Part shown: in pieces, positions 22,224 to 28,649 of the stretch
Position numbering within the stretch: position 1 is the stretch's first letter
How the letters are laid out: every line of letters begins with the position of its first letter
Assembly (NCBI GenBank): GCA_902363045.1
Contig: CABIYX010000037.1
Coordinates: forward strand, 1-29,876
Source: Clostridiales bacterium
GTDB taxonomy: Bacteria; Bacillota; Clostridia; Oscillospirales; Oscillospiraceae
DNA length: 29,876 bases
Direction of reading: 5' to 3'
Translations under genes and position numbers: made by a program
Notes under the pieces: generated by a model
The model's database searches: none
The model's input: the letters and a program-made list of their open reading frames with translations, nothing else
Told to the model about the DNA's origin: nothing

Positions 22224-23813
22224 TTAAAGTTCCATATCCTGTTTTTTCTCTGTGCGGGGCTGCTTCCGTTTCTCGGCCTGTTCTTCCCGGATACGCTGCG
22301 TCCGGCCTTTGACTGCCTGCTGGATGGACGGTTTCTTTCCCGGCTCGGCGGTCTGGCGGTACTGTTCAGACGGAAGAACCTGATTGAGCCAGTGACGCAC
22401 ATCCCGGAGAATCTTCACATCCTCCTGTAATGCGGACAACCGTTCCTTATATCCGGCAACTTCTCCGGCAAGCTGTGTCTGTTCCTCATTCAGCTTTTTA
22501 ATGCTGTACTTCTTCTCCTTCAAATGCACCTTGAAATAACGGATAGCGGCATTATAGGCGTCCAGCTCGTCCCGATGGGCGGCGGCAAACTGTTCCCGTG
22601 GCTTCTTAAACCGGATGGCAGCATACTCCACATGAACCGGCTTATGGGCTTCAAAGTTGGCGATATGGGAAAGCAGGGTGTTGATTTCTTTCATACGCTG
22701 TTCTTTCGGCTTCATCTCTGCCCGGATGGAAACGGCCTGCCCGCTGACGGTATCCAGATAAGCGTCCAAACTCTGCACAGTGGACAGCTCCTTTTCCCGC
22801 AGATAGCGGATAGCTTCCATAACCTTGTTGAAATCGGCAACGCTGCCTGTAAGCTGGCCTTTGCTTGTCCAGCCTGTACGTTCCTCCCGGCGCAAATCCA
22901 GATATTTCCCCAGCAGCTCCGGCAGGGTGGGTTCCTTCGATTCCTGCAAGGCTTCCAGCAGGGCGGCTTTTTTCTCCTTCAGGTCTGCAATCCAGCCTTT
23001 CAGGTGGCGTACCATCTGCCGGATAGATTGCATAAGGGAATTGGCGGCTTTGATGTCCCGGTTCAAGTTGCCGATGTTGGTCTGTATCCCTCGTTTCTCC
23101 ATCTGGCTGACTGCTGGCCCCATATGGACGGTGGGGATTTTATCAAGCCCCTGCCGTTCATAGGAACGAAGGTCAAGGCGCTCCGGGCGTCCGTTGGCTT
23201 CCAGATAGCGGTTAGCGGTAGCCGCCCAGCCCTGCCGCCAGATCTCTCCGTACTTCTGGTCGTTCCAGTCCACGGTATCCTCCTTGTGGCTTTTCCAGCT
23301 CCCGGACGGGAGCCGGATACGCTCGCCGTTCTCGTCAAGGTCATAAACCTTCCGGCTCTTGGGAAGCCATTTCCCGTTTTCGTCCATTGCCCGCATGGTC
23401 AGCAGGATGTGGGCGTGGGGATTCCCATTCCCTTTGTCGTGGATGGCAAAATCGGCAATCATGCCTTTAGAAACAAAAAACTCCCGGCAGTAGTCCCGGA
23501 TAAGGTCGGCGTGCTGTTCCGGGGGGATTTCCCTCGGTATGGCAAGCACGATTCTCCGGGCAAGCTGGGAGTTCCATTGCTTCTCGATAGCTTCGGCGGC
23601 GTTCCACAAAGTATTGCGGTCTGCATACGCTGGTGGGGCGTGGGGCGGCAGCATGATTTCTGTATGGACAATCTCGCTTTTATGGGAATAGTATTTCTGC
23701 TTCTGGTCGTACTCGGAAAACAGCCGTTCCCCACTCTGGTAGGCGGCAGACGCAACGGCTGACTGGTGGTTGCTGCGCTGGATTATTTTTATATCATGGT
23801 GTGGACAGGGCAT
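22224..23813 (-). CDS. mobA: MobA/MobL relaxase (MOBQ family) of the IME
   Basis: This 529-residue relaxase starts MPCPHHDIKIIQRSNHQSAV followed by AAYQSGERL. The third motif is NPHAHILLTMRAMDENGKW, with two of the metal histidines, typical of MobA/MobL (RSF1010-like) enzymes. FVSKGMIADFAIHDKGNG precedes it and holds the first conserved histidine. The C-terminal half is a long coiled coil (LKEKKAALLEALQESKE and later KEERS-like repeats). It should cut the oriT at 24572-24628 and lead IME DNA into the ICE channel. GGAGG lies 6 nt before the ATG. The upstream terminator (23854-23881) means it needs a close promoter. Confidence 0.9.
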   Translation of the reverse strand: MPCPHHDIKIIQRSNHQSAVASAAYQSGERLFSEYDQKQKYYSHKSEIVHTEIMLPPHAPPAYADRNTLWNAAEAIEKQWNSQLARRIVLAIPREIPPEQHADLIRDYCREFFVSKGMIADFAIHDKGNGNPHAHILLTMRAMDENGKWLPKSRKVYDLDENGERIRLPSGSWKSHKEDTVDWNDQKYGEIWRQGWAATANRYLEANGRPERLDLRSYERQGLDKIPTVHMGPAVSQMEKRGIQTNIGNLNRDIKAANSLMQSIRQMVRHLKGWIADLKEKKAALLEALQESKEPTLPELLGKYLDLRREERTGWTSKGQLTGSVADFNKVMEAIRYLREKELSTVQSLDAYLDTVSGQAVSIRAEMKPKEQRMKEINTLLSHIANFEAHKPVHVEYAAIRFKKPREQFAAAHRDELDAYNAAIRYFKVHLKEKKYSIKKLNEEQTQLAGEVAGYKERLSALQEDVKILRDVRHWLNQVLPSEQYRQTAEPGKKPSIQQAVKGRTQRIREEQAEKRKQPRTEKKQDMEL

Positions 23814-23844
23814 AGCGTTCCTCCTTCCTGTGGTTGATTTTGGG

Positions 23845-23881
23845 CAAAAGAAAAGCAGGAAACCGTTTCTGATTTCCTGCT
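23845..23881 (-). terminator. Intrinsic terminator upstream of mobA
   Basis: AGCAGGAAA (23854-23862) and TTTCCTGCT (23873-23881) form a 9-bp stem. In the leftward direction it is followed by TTTTCTTTTG. It should end transcripts of the SdpI-like gene before mobA. Confidence 0.75.
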
Positions 23882-23965
23882 TAGTGGTGTCGCTGGTAGG
23901 CGATTAGTATTCAGTTTTGAAGGTTCGGGTCAGGTTGGCTCGATGATGGAAAGCTGTCTAATAGC

Positions 23966-24325
23966 TTAAAAGTTTTTGTTCGCAAATTTACTTGTAATTC
24001 CAGTTTCTGTTTTATAAAATCCAAAAATCAGAAAAATAATTCCAACAACTACTCCTGCAAATACGGTAGTCTGTGTAGAAATATTAAGAAGAAGTAAGGA
24101 TATACACAAAACGATTTCTACCAAACCTAATGTTTTGCCAATACCAATAAAAATATTAGGTGCTATGCTTTGTGCATAATCCCAATGCTCTTGTGACTTC
24201 CGAGATGTAGGCGTATTGTATCCGTTACCGGATGTCATATCTTTTACCGGGTGCTTCTTTAAGATATATCCTACAAAAACCATAACAAAGGGTATGATGA
24301 AATTCAAAGCAATCAATCCATACAT
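23966..24325 (-). CDS. SdpI-family membrane protein (cargo)
   Basis: This 119-residue protein has three membrane helices: residues 3-22 (GLIALNFIIPFVMVFVGYIL), about 66-84 (LGLVEIVLCISLLLLNIS) and 86-105 (TVFAGVVVGIIFLIFGFY). Between helices 1 and 2 lies YNTPTSRKSQEHWDYAQSIA, close to the IGxRTP...W..A pattern of SdpI-type proteins, which in Bacillus give immunity to the SdpC toxin. No toxin gene is visible nearby, so function is open. The gene is AT-rich and stands out from its neighbours. Confidence 0.6.
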   Translation of the reverse strand: MYGLIALNFIIPFVMVFVGYILKKHPVKDMTSGNGYNTPTSRKSQEHWDYAQSIAPNIFIGIGKTLGLVEIVLCISLLLLNISTQTTVFAGVVVGIIFLIFGFYKTETGITSKFANKNF

Positions 24326-24428
24326 AAAACCATCTCCTTAGATAGTGTTCGTCATTAGCTTTATTATACTACGGGCAGTCCTGTTTTGGAATAGATAAAT
24401 TGTAAACTTGCTGGACGGGAACAGCTTG

Positions 24429-24509
24429 CAGCGCAAGGTGTTCCCGGGCGGCAAGTCCACAAAGGGGTAGCTGGCGCAGCCAGCGCAGGGGAAGTGTAGC
24501 GTCCCCTGT
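24429..24509. repeat. Three inverted repeats upstream of the IME oriT
   Basis: GGGAACA-G-CTTGC with AGC loop and GCAAG-G-TGTTCCC (about 24418-24447), CTGGCGCAGCCAG (about 24471-24483), and CAGGGGA / TCCCCTG around 24486-24510. Stacked hairpins beside a nic site are typical of oriT accessory regions. No gene is supported in 24326-24612. Confidence 0.4.
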
Positions 24510-24571
24510 GATGATTGGAAGCAGCCGCAACGGTGCTGAAAATCATCCGCTTTCCGCAGGAAGCCCCCGGC

Positions 24572-24628
24572 AGGGCGCAACGCACCGGCTTGACCGGTGT
24601 ATAGTTGCGCCCTTACTCCGTAAGGGAT
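24572..24628. other. Predicted oriT of the IME (MOBQ/RSF1010 type)
   Basis: AGGGCGCAAC (24572-24581) and GTTGCGCCCT (24604-24613) are a perfect 10-bp inverted repeat. It encloses a second one, CACCGG (24583-24588) / CCGGTG (24594-24599). The arrangement of inverted repeat then CCGGT...GTTGCGCCCT closely resembles the RSF1010/R1162 oriT core (CCGGTAAGTGCGCCCT), which is cut between G and C. The equivalent nick here is between 24609 and 24610. A third hairpin CCCTTAC-TCC-GTAAGGG (24610-24626) follows. The MOBQ relaxase gene starts about 0.8 kb away. It overlaps the end of the DUF3847-like gene. Confidence 0.75.
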
Positions 24629-24915
24629 TCCCCGGCTACCCGCCCTTTCACGCTTTCTGCAACTATTTCCTTCATGCCACTTTGAGAAAATGCCTGTTTC
24701 AGAATGTCCATCACATCCTCGTCTGTCAGCACTTCCGGCCTTAAAAGGAAACTTTCCAGCATAGCTCCTCTGGTACAGAGCCGGTGCGTCCGTTCCTTCC
24801 GGGTAAGCTGCTTCACCTGGTGTTCCAGTATTTTTTCTTCATGCTGCGCCCGCCGCAGTCTGGCTTCGCCTTTGGCAATCTCCTGATTCAGCTTTTCCAG
24901 CTTCTCATTTATCAT
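24613..24915 (-). CDS. DUF3847-like coiled-coil protein
   Basis: This 100-residue protein starts MINEKLEKLNQEIAKGEARL and continues as a coiled coil (RRAQHEEKILEHQVKQLTRK). RTHRLCTRGAMLESFLLRPE and a helical, acidic end follow. The pattern matches the DUF3847 / plasmid mobilisation accessory proteins next to MobA/MobL genes. The end overlaps the oriT. A role in relaxosome assembly is likely but inferred. It overlaps the upstream gene by 4 nt (ATGA). Confidence 0.7.
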   Translation of the reverse strand: MINEKLEKLNQEIAKGEARLRRAQHEEKILEHQVKQLTRKERTHRLCTRGAMLESFLLRPEVLTDEDVMDILKQAFSQSGMKEIVAESVKGRVAGESLTE

Positions 24916-25244
24916 GGCAGCCCTCCTTTGGGAAGCAGCGTGTAAATGCGGTTTGGTTCTCCCACACCCCGGCGCACCCGCAGGATAAGCCCGATGTCCT
25001 CCAATTCTTTCAGGGAACGCTTCACAGTGACGGGGCTGCGGGAGAGGGCTGCCGCTAATTCCATGATAGGAAAACGGACAAACAAAATGCCGTTGCTATC
25101 CTCTATCCCTGCCGTAAGGGTGGTGTTCAGCAGACGGGCATACATGACTTTTGCTGTGCTGCTGATCGGCAGCCGAAGCATTGCGGCGGGTAGCGGCATA
25201 CAAGGCGGCAGAACCGTGTCTGCGCTCATAAATTCAAATTCCAT
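24912..25244 (-). CDS. RepA-like winged-helix protein
   Basis: This 110-residue protein contains LPISSTAKVMYARLLNTTLT, then a short linker and FVRFPIMELAAALSRSPVTV with KRSLKELEDIGLILRVRRG. This is the N-terminal winged helix of replication initiator A (RepA_N) type proteins, ending in EPNRIYTLLP as these do. Full-length RepA_N proteins are longer, so this is either a truncated form or a stand-alone DNA binder. It probably controls or starts IME replication. It starts directly after the Cys-rich 61-aa gene. Confidence 0.65.
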   Translation of the reverse strand: MEFEFMSADTVLPPCMPLPAAMLRLPISSTAKVMYARLLNTTLTAGIEDSNGILFVRFPIMELAAALSRSPVTVKRSLKELEDIGLILRVRRGVGEPNRIYTLLPKGGLP

Positions 25245-25430
25245 TTAACTGATTTTCTCCTTTCGCTTGGCTCGTTTTGACAGGTAATGGGGGCAGTCTA
25301 TCACGACAGCCCGGAAACTCTGCTTGCACTTATGCTGGCACTTCCGGCACAGGTCGTTGTAGGCCACACGCCCCCGGTCATTGAGGAAGAAGGAAAGCTC
25401 CAACTTCCGTTTCTTGCTCATTCTCGGCAT
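25245..25430 (-). CDS. Small Cys-rich IME protein, 61 aa
   Basis: The ATG at 25430 follows AGGAGG by 4 nt, so I choose it over the longer open frame to 25541. The product MPRMSKKRKLELSFFLNDRG continues VAYNDLCRKCQHKCKQSFRA and VVIDCPHYLSKRAKRKEKIS. CRKCQHKC plus a later CPH could bind zinc or a cluster. Both ends are very basic, suggesting nucleic-acid binding. I recall such proteins at the head of this operon in similar IMEs, without a function. Confidence 0.6.
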   Translation of the reverse strand: MPRMSKKRKLELSFFLNDRGRVAYNDLCRKCQHKCKQSFRAVVIDCPHYLSKRAKRKEKIS

Positions 25431-25450
25431 AGTGCCTCCTATCATAGAAA

Positions 25451-25489
25451 ATCCGCCCATTTCAGCCGTAACAACGGGAACAGGCGGAT
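25451..25489 (-). promoter_or_regulatory. Leader hairpin upstream of the Cys-rich gene (possible attenuator)
   Basis: ATCCGCC (25451-25457) and GGCGGAT (25483-25489) form a 7-bp stem. On the minus strand it runs into TTTTCT and then the ribosome site of the 61-aa gene. The rest of 25490-25914 has small GC-rich inverted repeats but no gene I can support. Confidence 0.3.
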
Positions 25490-25880
25490 AAAGGTTTTTG
25501 GTGTCATGTTTCGGGGCGATTTTCAAGGAAAATACGGCCATAGAGCCGCTTTGAAATGCCCCATAGTATTACGGACGGGGCAGACTACACCCCGCCGATT
25601 TGTCGTGTTTGGGTAGCGTTTTGGTATCAGTTCTGCCGGGTTGTCCTGCTGTCGTTCCTGCCCCTGAATCTCACAGCGGCGTTTCGTTCCCGTTGGTACG
25701 CTCGCTGCGGTCAAGGTTCCTCCATTTCCTTGCCGCAGGTCGTTGCGCTACATCGCCGGGGAGCATATCCCATCAGGCCGGTCATTCGATTGGAAATAAT
25801 CCATCGATGAACTGACTTAATCATAGCTCATTTTTGAACCCTTTCCCGTATGTCCATAAAATAGGAAAACCGCCCCAAAA

Positions 25881-25920
25881 TCGAAAAATTCCACGATTTC
25901 GGAACGGTATATGGTATAAT
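25881..25920 (+). promoter_or_regulatory. Promoter and possible operator of the IME XRE gene
   Basis: TATAAT at 25915-25920 is a perfect -10. No good -35 is seen at 17 nt. An inverted repeat CGAAA / TTTCG (25882-25901) covers the expected -35 position, consistent with a repressor-controlled promoter. Confidence 0.45.
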
Positions 25921-25965
25921 AAGGAATAACAGCGGCAGCCAGCCGCAGGAAGGAGCGATGTGTTT

Positions 25966-26787
25966 ATGAAAACCCGCATTTCCGTACAGGAACGCCTGAA
26001 AGATTTACGGGTGGAACGGGGCTTGAATCTGGAAGAACTGGCACAGGAAACCGGCATTTCAAAATCAGCCCTCGGCAGTTATGAAAACGACAACGACGAA
26101 TACAAGGAAATTAACCACGGCAGCCTGTTGAAGCTGGCAGACTTCTATCAGGTGTCGGTTGACTATCTGCTCGGCCTTACCAATAATCGGAGATATGAAA
26201 ACACCCCGATAGAAGAATTACATTTGAGTGATGAAGTCGTGGAACTGCTGAAAAGTGAACGCTTCAATAACCGGCTGCTGTGTGAGATTATCTCCCATGA
26301 AAAATTTAAGGAATTGCTGGCAGACGCAGAAATCTATGTGGACGGGATAGCAACCATGCACTTCCATGACACAAACAGCTCACTGGCTGCTTTACGGGCT
26401 ATGGTACTGGAAGAACACCCCGAAGCTGCGGCAGACCGGGCAATCAAAGTGTTGGAAGCCTGTCAGATAGAGGAAGAAGATTTTTTCTGCCATGTGACGC
26501 ACAAAACATGGGACGTCATTCTCCATGATATACGCAAGGCGCACGAAAATGACAGCGAAAGTGCGCCGGATACCACGCCTGCCGATGAACTTATACGGGA
26601 AGTACAAAAGGCCATGCAATCTCCGGGGGACAGGGTTCAGCAATTCACGGAGATATTCTGCAAGGCGTTCCGGCTCAAATACAAGCGGCTCTCACAAGAG
26701 GAACGAAGCCTTTTGAAAAAGCTGTTCAAGAAATCCCCGCTGATAAAACAGTCTGGTATGAACTTCCGGCGCAGGCCGTGGAAATAA
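25966..26787 (+). CDS. XRE-family regulator of the IME
   Basis: This protein of about 273 residues has an HTH at about residues 5-70: VQERLKDLRVERGLNLEELA, QETGISKSALGSYENDNDEY, then LLKLADFYQVSVDYLLGLTN. A ~190-residue helical C-terminal region of unknown role follows, ending in a very basic NFRRRPWK. AAGGAG is 10 nt before the ATG at 25966 and 4 nt before an in-frame GTG at 25960, so either could be used. It is read opposite to the replication and mobilisation genes and probably represses them. A strong terminator follows. Confidence 0.8.
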   Translation: MKTRISVQERLKDLRVERGLNLEELAQETGISKSALGSYENDNDEYKEINHGSLLKLADFYQVSVDYLLGLTNNRRYENTPIEELHLSDEVVELLKSERFNNRLLCEIISHEKFKELLADAEIYVDGIATMHFHDTNSSLAALRAMVLEEHPEAAADRAIKVLEACQIEEEDFFCHVTHKTWDVILHDIRKAHENDSESAPDTTPADELIREVQKAMQSPGDRVQQFTEIFCKAFRLKYKRLSQEERSLLKKLFKKSPLIKQSGMNFRRRPWK

Positions 26788-26829
26788 AAACAGCCGTTGT
26801 AGGATTTTGTTCCTACAGCGGCTGTTTTT
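26786..26829. terminator. Bidirectional terminator after XRE gene
   Basis: AAAAACAGCCG-TTGTAGGA pairs with TCCTACAG-CGGCTGTTTTT around a TTTTGT loop. A-runs and T-runs on both sides serve the converging XRE and lipoprotein genes. Confidence 0.9.
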
Positions 26830-26831
26830 AT

Positions 26832-27257
26832 TTATGAATCTTCTCCAACAAAAGACAGGATATTTTCATCAGTTTGTAATGTAATTGTTGCGCTTTCTGA
26901 ATCATCAGAATAAACTCTTGTTCCATATACGCCTGTAACAGGCTCCTCTAAATTTTCAAAAGTTAATCCGAGTTTCGAAGAAGAATTGTCAATCTTTTCA
27001 AGCGAATATGTACCTGTCCATTCTTGTTTATGAGTGTTATCTGTTAAGATAAAACTTTTTTCTTCAAAACTCAATGTCAAATCCAATACTGGTATGTCAT
27101 CATGCACTGAACCTGAGAATAACATATTACCATCTAAATCAGTAATAAATTCTAAAGACCAGTTATATGATGATACCGACCGAGTTTGGGAAGAATCACA
27201 CGAACATAAGCCTACACACATAAAAAAACATACGCATATTGCCAATAACCGTTTCAT
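26832..27257 (-). CDS. Small lipoprotein, unknown function (cargo)
   Basis: This 141-residue protein starts MKRLLAICVCFFMCVGLCSC, a lipoprotein signal peptide whose lipobox is GLCSC. The mature part contains SYNWSLEFITDLDGNMLFSG, then VLDLTLSFEEKSFIL and KQEWTGTYSLEKID. It reads as a small beta-rich lipocalin-like fold, but no family is recognised. The frame is open to 27296, yet the signal sequence fits the ATG at 27257. The ribosome site is weak. It follows the secreted-protein gene by about 40 nt and is AT-rich. Confidence 0.65.
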   Translation of the reverse strand: MKRLLAICVCFFMCVGLCSCDSSQTRSVSSYNWSLEFITDLDGNMLFSGSVHDDIPVLDLTLSFEEKSFILTDNTHKQEWTGTYSLEKIDNSSSKLGLTFENLEEPVTGVYGTRVYSDDSESATITLQTDENILSFVGEDS

Positions 27258-27300
27258 TTTACCTATTACCAACCTTAATTCACAACTGTTTTGCATTTAA

Positions 27301-27828
27301 TTAGGGAAGTGTCACAGGGTAAGAAATAGCGAAAGCTCCACCGCCTGCCAAGGCATTATTAGCGGTAGCAACACCAGAAACAGAAACCGTTCCCTTATCT
27401 CCGCTATTACCTGTTCTTCCAGTATCCACATCAGTTTCGATTGTTTCTTCACCGTCGGCTAATTCTGCAAATGCCGTATTGGTGGATTTTTTGTTCATAA
27501 GCACATTAACTGTACCAGTCATACCAGTGAACTCCGGTTTTGGAGATTCATACCACGGTACATACAACTTCACATGAACTTGAATCCCATCATCCTCATC
27601 ATAAGTTGCATAAGAGTTAATACGAACATTAGCGACTGCTCTTTTGGTGACACCATCGGAAATCATAACATCGGTTAAGTATCCGTCATATTCTCCAATG
27701 ACTACCGGCTGTTGAGTATCCGTTATTTCCGTTGTTGTTTCCGCTGCAAAAGCAGGAACCGCACTCACAGAAAAAAGCATACAAAACGCTACCAACGAGG
27801 TAAACAATCTTTTACTAAATTTTTTCAT
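27301..27828 (-). CDS. Secreted protein, unknown function (cargo)
   Basis: This protein of about 175 residues starts MKKFSKRLFTSLVAFCMLFS, with cleavage after VPAFAA. The mature part is beta-rich and polar: TQQPVVIGEYDGYLTDVMIS, VNVLMNKKSTNTAFAELADG, and a Gly/Ala/Ser-rich end. It has no cysteines, catalytic motif or wall anchor that I can see. AAAGGAG is 8 nt before the ATG. It and the lipoprotein probably form a surface pair. I do not recognise the family. Confidence 0.65.
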   Translation of the reverse strand: MKKFSKRLFTSLVAFCMLFSVSAVPAFAAETTTEITDTQQPVVIGEYDGYLTDVMISDGVTKRAVANVRINSYATYDEDDGIQVHVKLYVPWYESPKPEFTGMTGTVNVLMNKKSTNTAFAELADGEETIETDVDTGRTGNSGDKGTVSVSGVATANNALAGGGAFAISYPVTLP

Positions 27829-28049
27829 AAACAATGCTCCTTTCTAAAATGACCAGAACCTACATTTTTTGTATTCAGTTATTGGCAATATGCTACTAAC
27901 CTGCAAGCACACTCTCAAATCATAAAATGTTTCAAATGTACTTGTTTTATTTTATGATAGCACTTATTTACATTGGGTACAATAGAAAATATACACCATT
28001 AAAATTTAATTTTTTGTGCAAATCGAATCAAATATAAAATTATATCGCT

Positions 28050-28259
28050 TTAGATATTGTCCTGTTCTAATTTAATCACATTCATAATACCACAATTCAA
28101 GGCTTCACAAATGCGAACCAGCGTTTCCATGCTGATATTCTTTCCCTTGCCCATGTTGGCAATCATATTTGTGGTAAGACCGGCGGCAAGCCGCAAATCC
28201 TCTTTCCTCATGCCACGCTCTTTCAGTGTGTTCCATAGTGGCTGATAACTAATGTGCAT
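28050..28259 (-). CDS. Small Cro/CI-type HTH protein near the right end of the IME
   Basis: This 69-residue protein starts MHISYQPLWNTLKERGMRKE and continues DLRLAAGLTTNMIANMGKGK, then ISMETLVRICEALNCGIMNV. It is a compact single-domain HTH of the HTH_26/YozG kind. The frame is open to 28328, but a promoter -10 lies within that stretch, so the ATG at 28259 is preferred. The promoter's -35 overlaps the subterminal inverted repeat. The 27829-28049 gap below it holds only AT-rich sequence. Confidence 0.75.
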   Translation of the reverse strand: MHISYQPLWNTLKERGMRKEDLRLAAGLTTNMIANMGKGKNISMETLVRICEALNCGIMNVIKLEQDNI

Positions 28260-28301
28260 AGGCTTCCCGCCTTTCTTTCCATCGTCAAGTGTTTTATACC
28301 C

Positions 28302-28330
28302 ATTATAGCAGAAATCTTGCGTTTCCACAA
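28302..28330 (-). promoter_or_regulatory. Promoter of the small HTH gene
   Basis: TATAAT (28307-28302) with a 17-nt spacer and TTGTGG (28330-28325) on the minus strand. The -35 hexamer is part of the IME subterminal inverted repeat. Confidence 0.55.
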
Positions 28331-28349
28331 TATTTCTTGACTACACCGC
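28325..28349. repeat. IME subterminal inverted repeat, right
   Basis: CCACAAT then ATTTCTTGAC, with TACACCGCCG beyond. It is the reverse complement of the left copy at 18045-18068: ten bases are identical (GTCAAGAAAT) and the flanks similar. It lies about 50 bp from the right junction. Confidence 0.6.
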
Positions 28350-28395
28350 CGGTTCCGTCTGGATTGTGCTTTTCCTTTCTCCGCTTTTATTACAT

Positions 28396-28554
28396 CTAAT
28401 TAGCCATGAGCTGCTTCATGCCCTGGCTTTTGGAACCGGGATTATCGCTGCCGTACCCCTCCAGGAGATTGACAACGCCCCACACGCCAAGGCCAGCGCC
28501 CAGAGCCACAACAAGGGTCTGCAAAGTCGTGATAGCAGAAGTGAAAAATGCCAT
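28396..28554 (-). pseudogene. maff2 5' part, split by the IME
   Basis: The ORF reads MAFFTSAITTLQTLVVALGA, GLGVWGVVNLLEGYGSDNPG, SKSQGMKQLMA, then N and a stop from IME sequence. This is the first 51 residues of a Maff2-family protein, a small conjugation protein with a hydrophobic helix always found between virD4 and the virB6-like gene. The missing C-terminus is at 17931-18002. A 52-aa truncated product may still be made. Confidence 0.9.
28403..28413. other. IME attachment site core, right junction
   Basis: GCCATGAGCTG, identical to 17992-18002. To its right the maff2 reading frame continues without change; to its left is IME sequence. Recombination between the two cores would excise 18003-28413 and rebuild maff2. 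Confidence 0.8.
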
Positions 28555-28622
28555 ATATCCTCCATTTCTCCGGGTTTTCCCCGGCCATGAAAAAAGCCGC
28601 CCATACAGGCGGCAGGTTACGA

Positions 28623-28645
28623 CCTCTGGACACTTTGTCCAGAAG
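28623..28645. repeat. ICE palindrome copy 10
   Basis: CCTCTGGACA / TGTCCAGAAG with a CTT centre. It lies 4 nt past the virD4 stop, in the virD4-maff2 gap. Confidence 0.9.
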
Positions 28646-28649
28646 TGCT

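Larger units (their letters stand above)
18003..28402. mobile_element. Nested integrative and mobilizable element (serine recombinase type) inserted in maff2
   Basis: The unit of about 10.4 kb runs between two copies of an 11-bp core that splits maff2. Its contents form a complete IME: a large serine recombinase at the left end; replication genes (VapE helicase, CHC2 primase, RepA-like protein); a MOBQ relaxase with oriT; regulators; and cargo. It has no channel genes of its own. It contains none of the host ICE's palindromes, and its composition differs from the ICE. It resembles Tn4451-type and streptococcal IMEs, and would use a helper channel for transfer. Confidence 0.85.

Noticed and set aside
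22524..23762. A 412-codon plus-strand open frame
   Set aside because: It is antisense to the MobA/MobL relaxase and has no ribosome site or known motif.
24338..24585. Minus-strand open frames across the oriT region
   Set aside because: They are Cys/Pro/Arg-rich with no ribosome site and overlap stacked hairpins and the nic region, so they are probably non-coding.
25431..25541. Longer start for the Cys-rich IME protein
   Set aside because: The extra 37 codons cross an inverted repeat, while the ATG at 25430 has a close AGGAGG site.
28260..28328. Longer N-terminus for the small HTH gene (start at 28328)
   Set aside because: The -10 hexamer of a good promoter lies inside this stretch, and the ATG at 28259 has an AAAGGCGGG ribosome site.
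4180..28645. Palindrome copies read as a CRISPR array or as intrinsic terminators
   Set aside because: Spacing is hundreds to thousands of bases, not a regular array. No T-tract follows the stems, and several lie inside reading frames.
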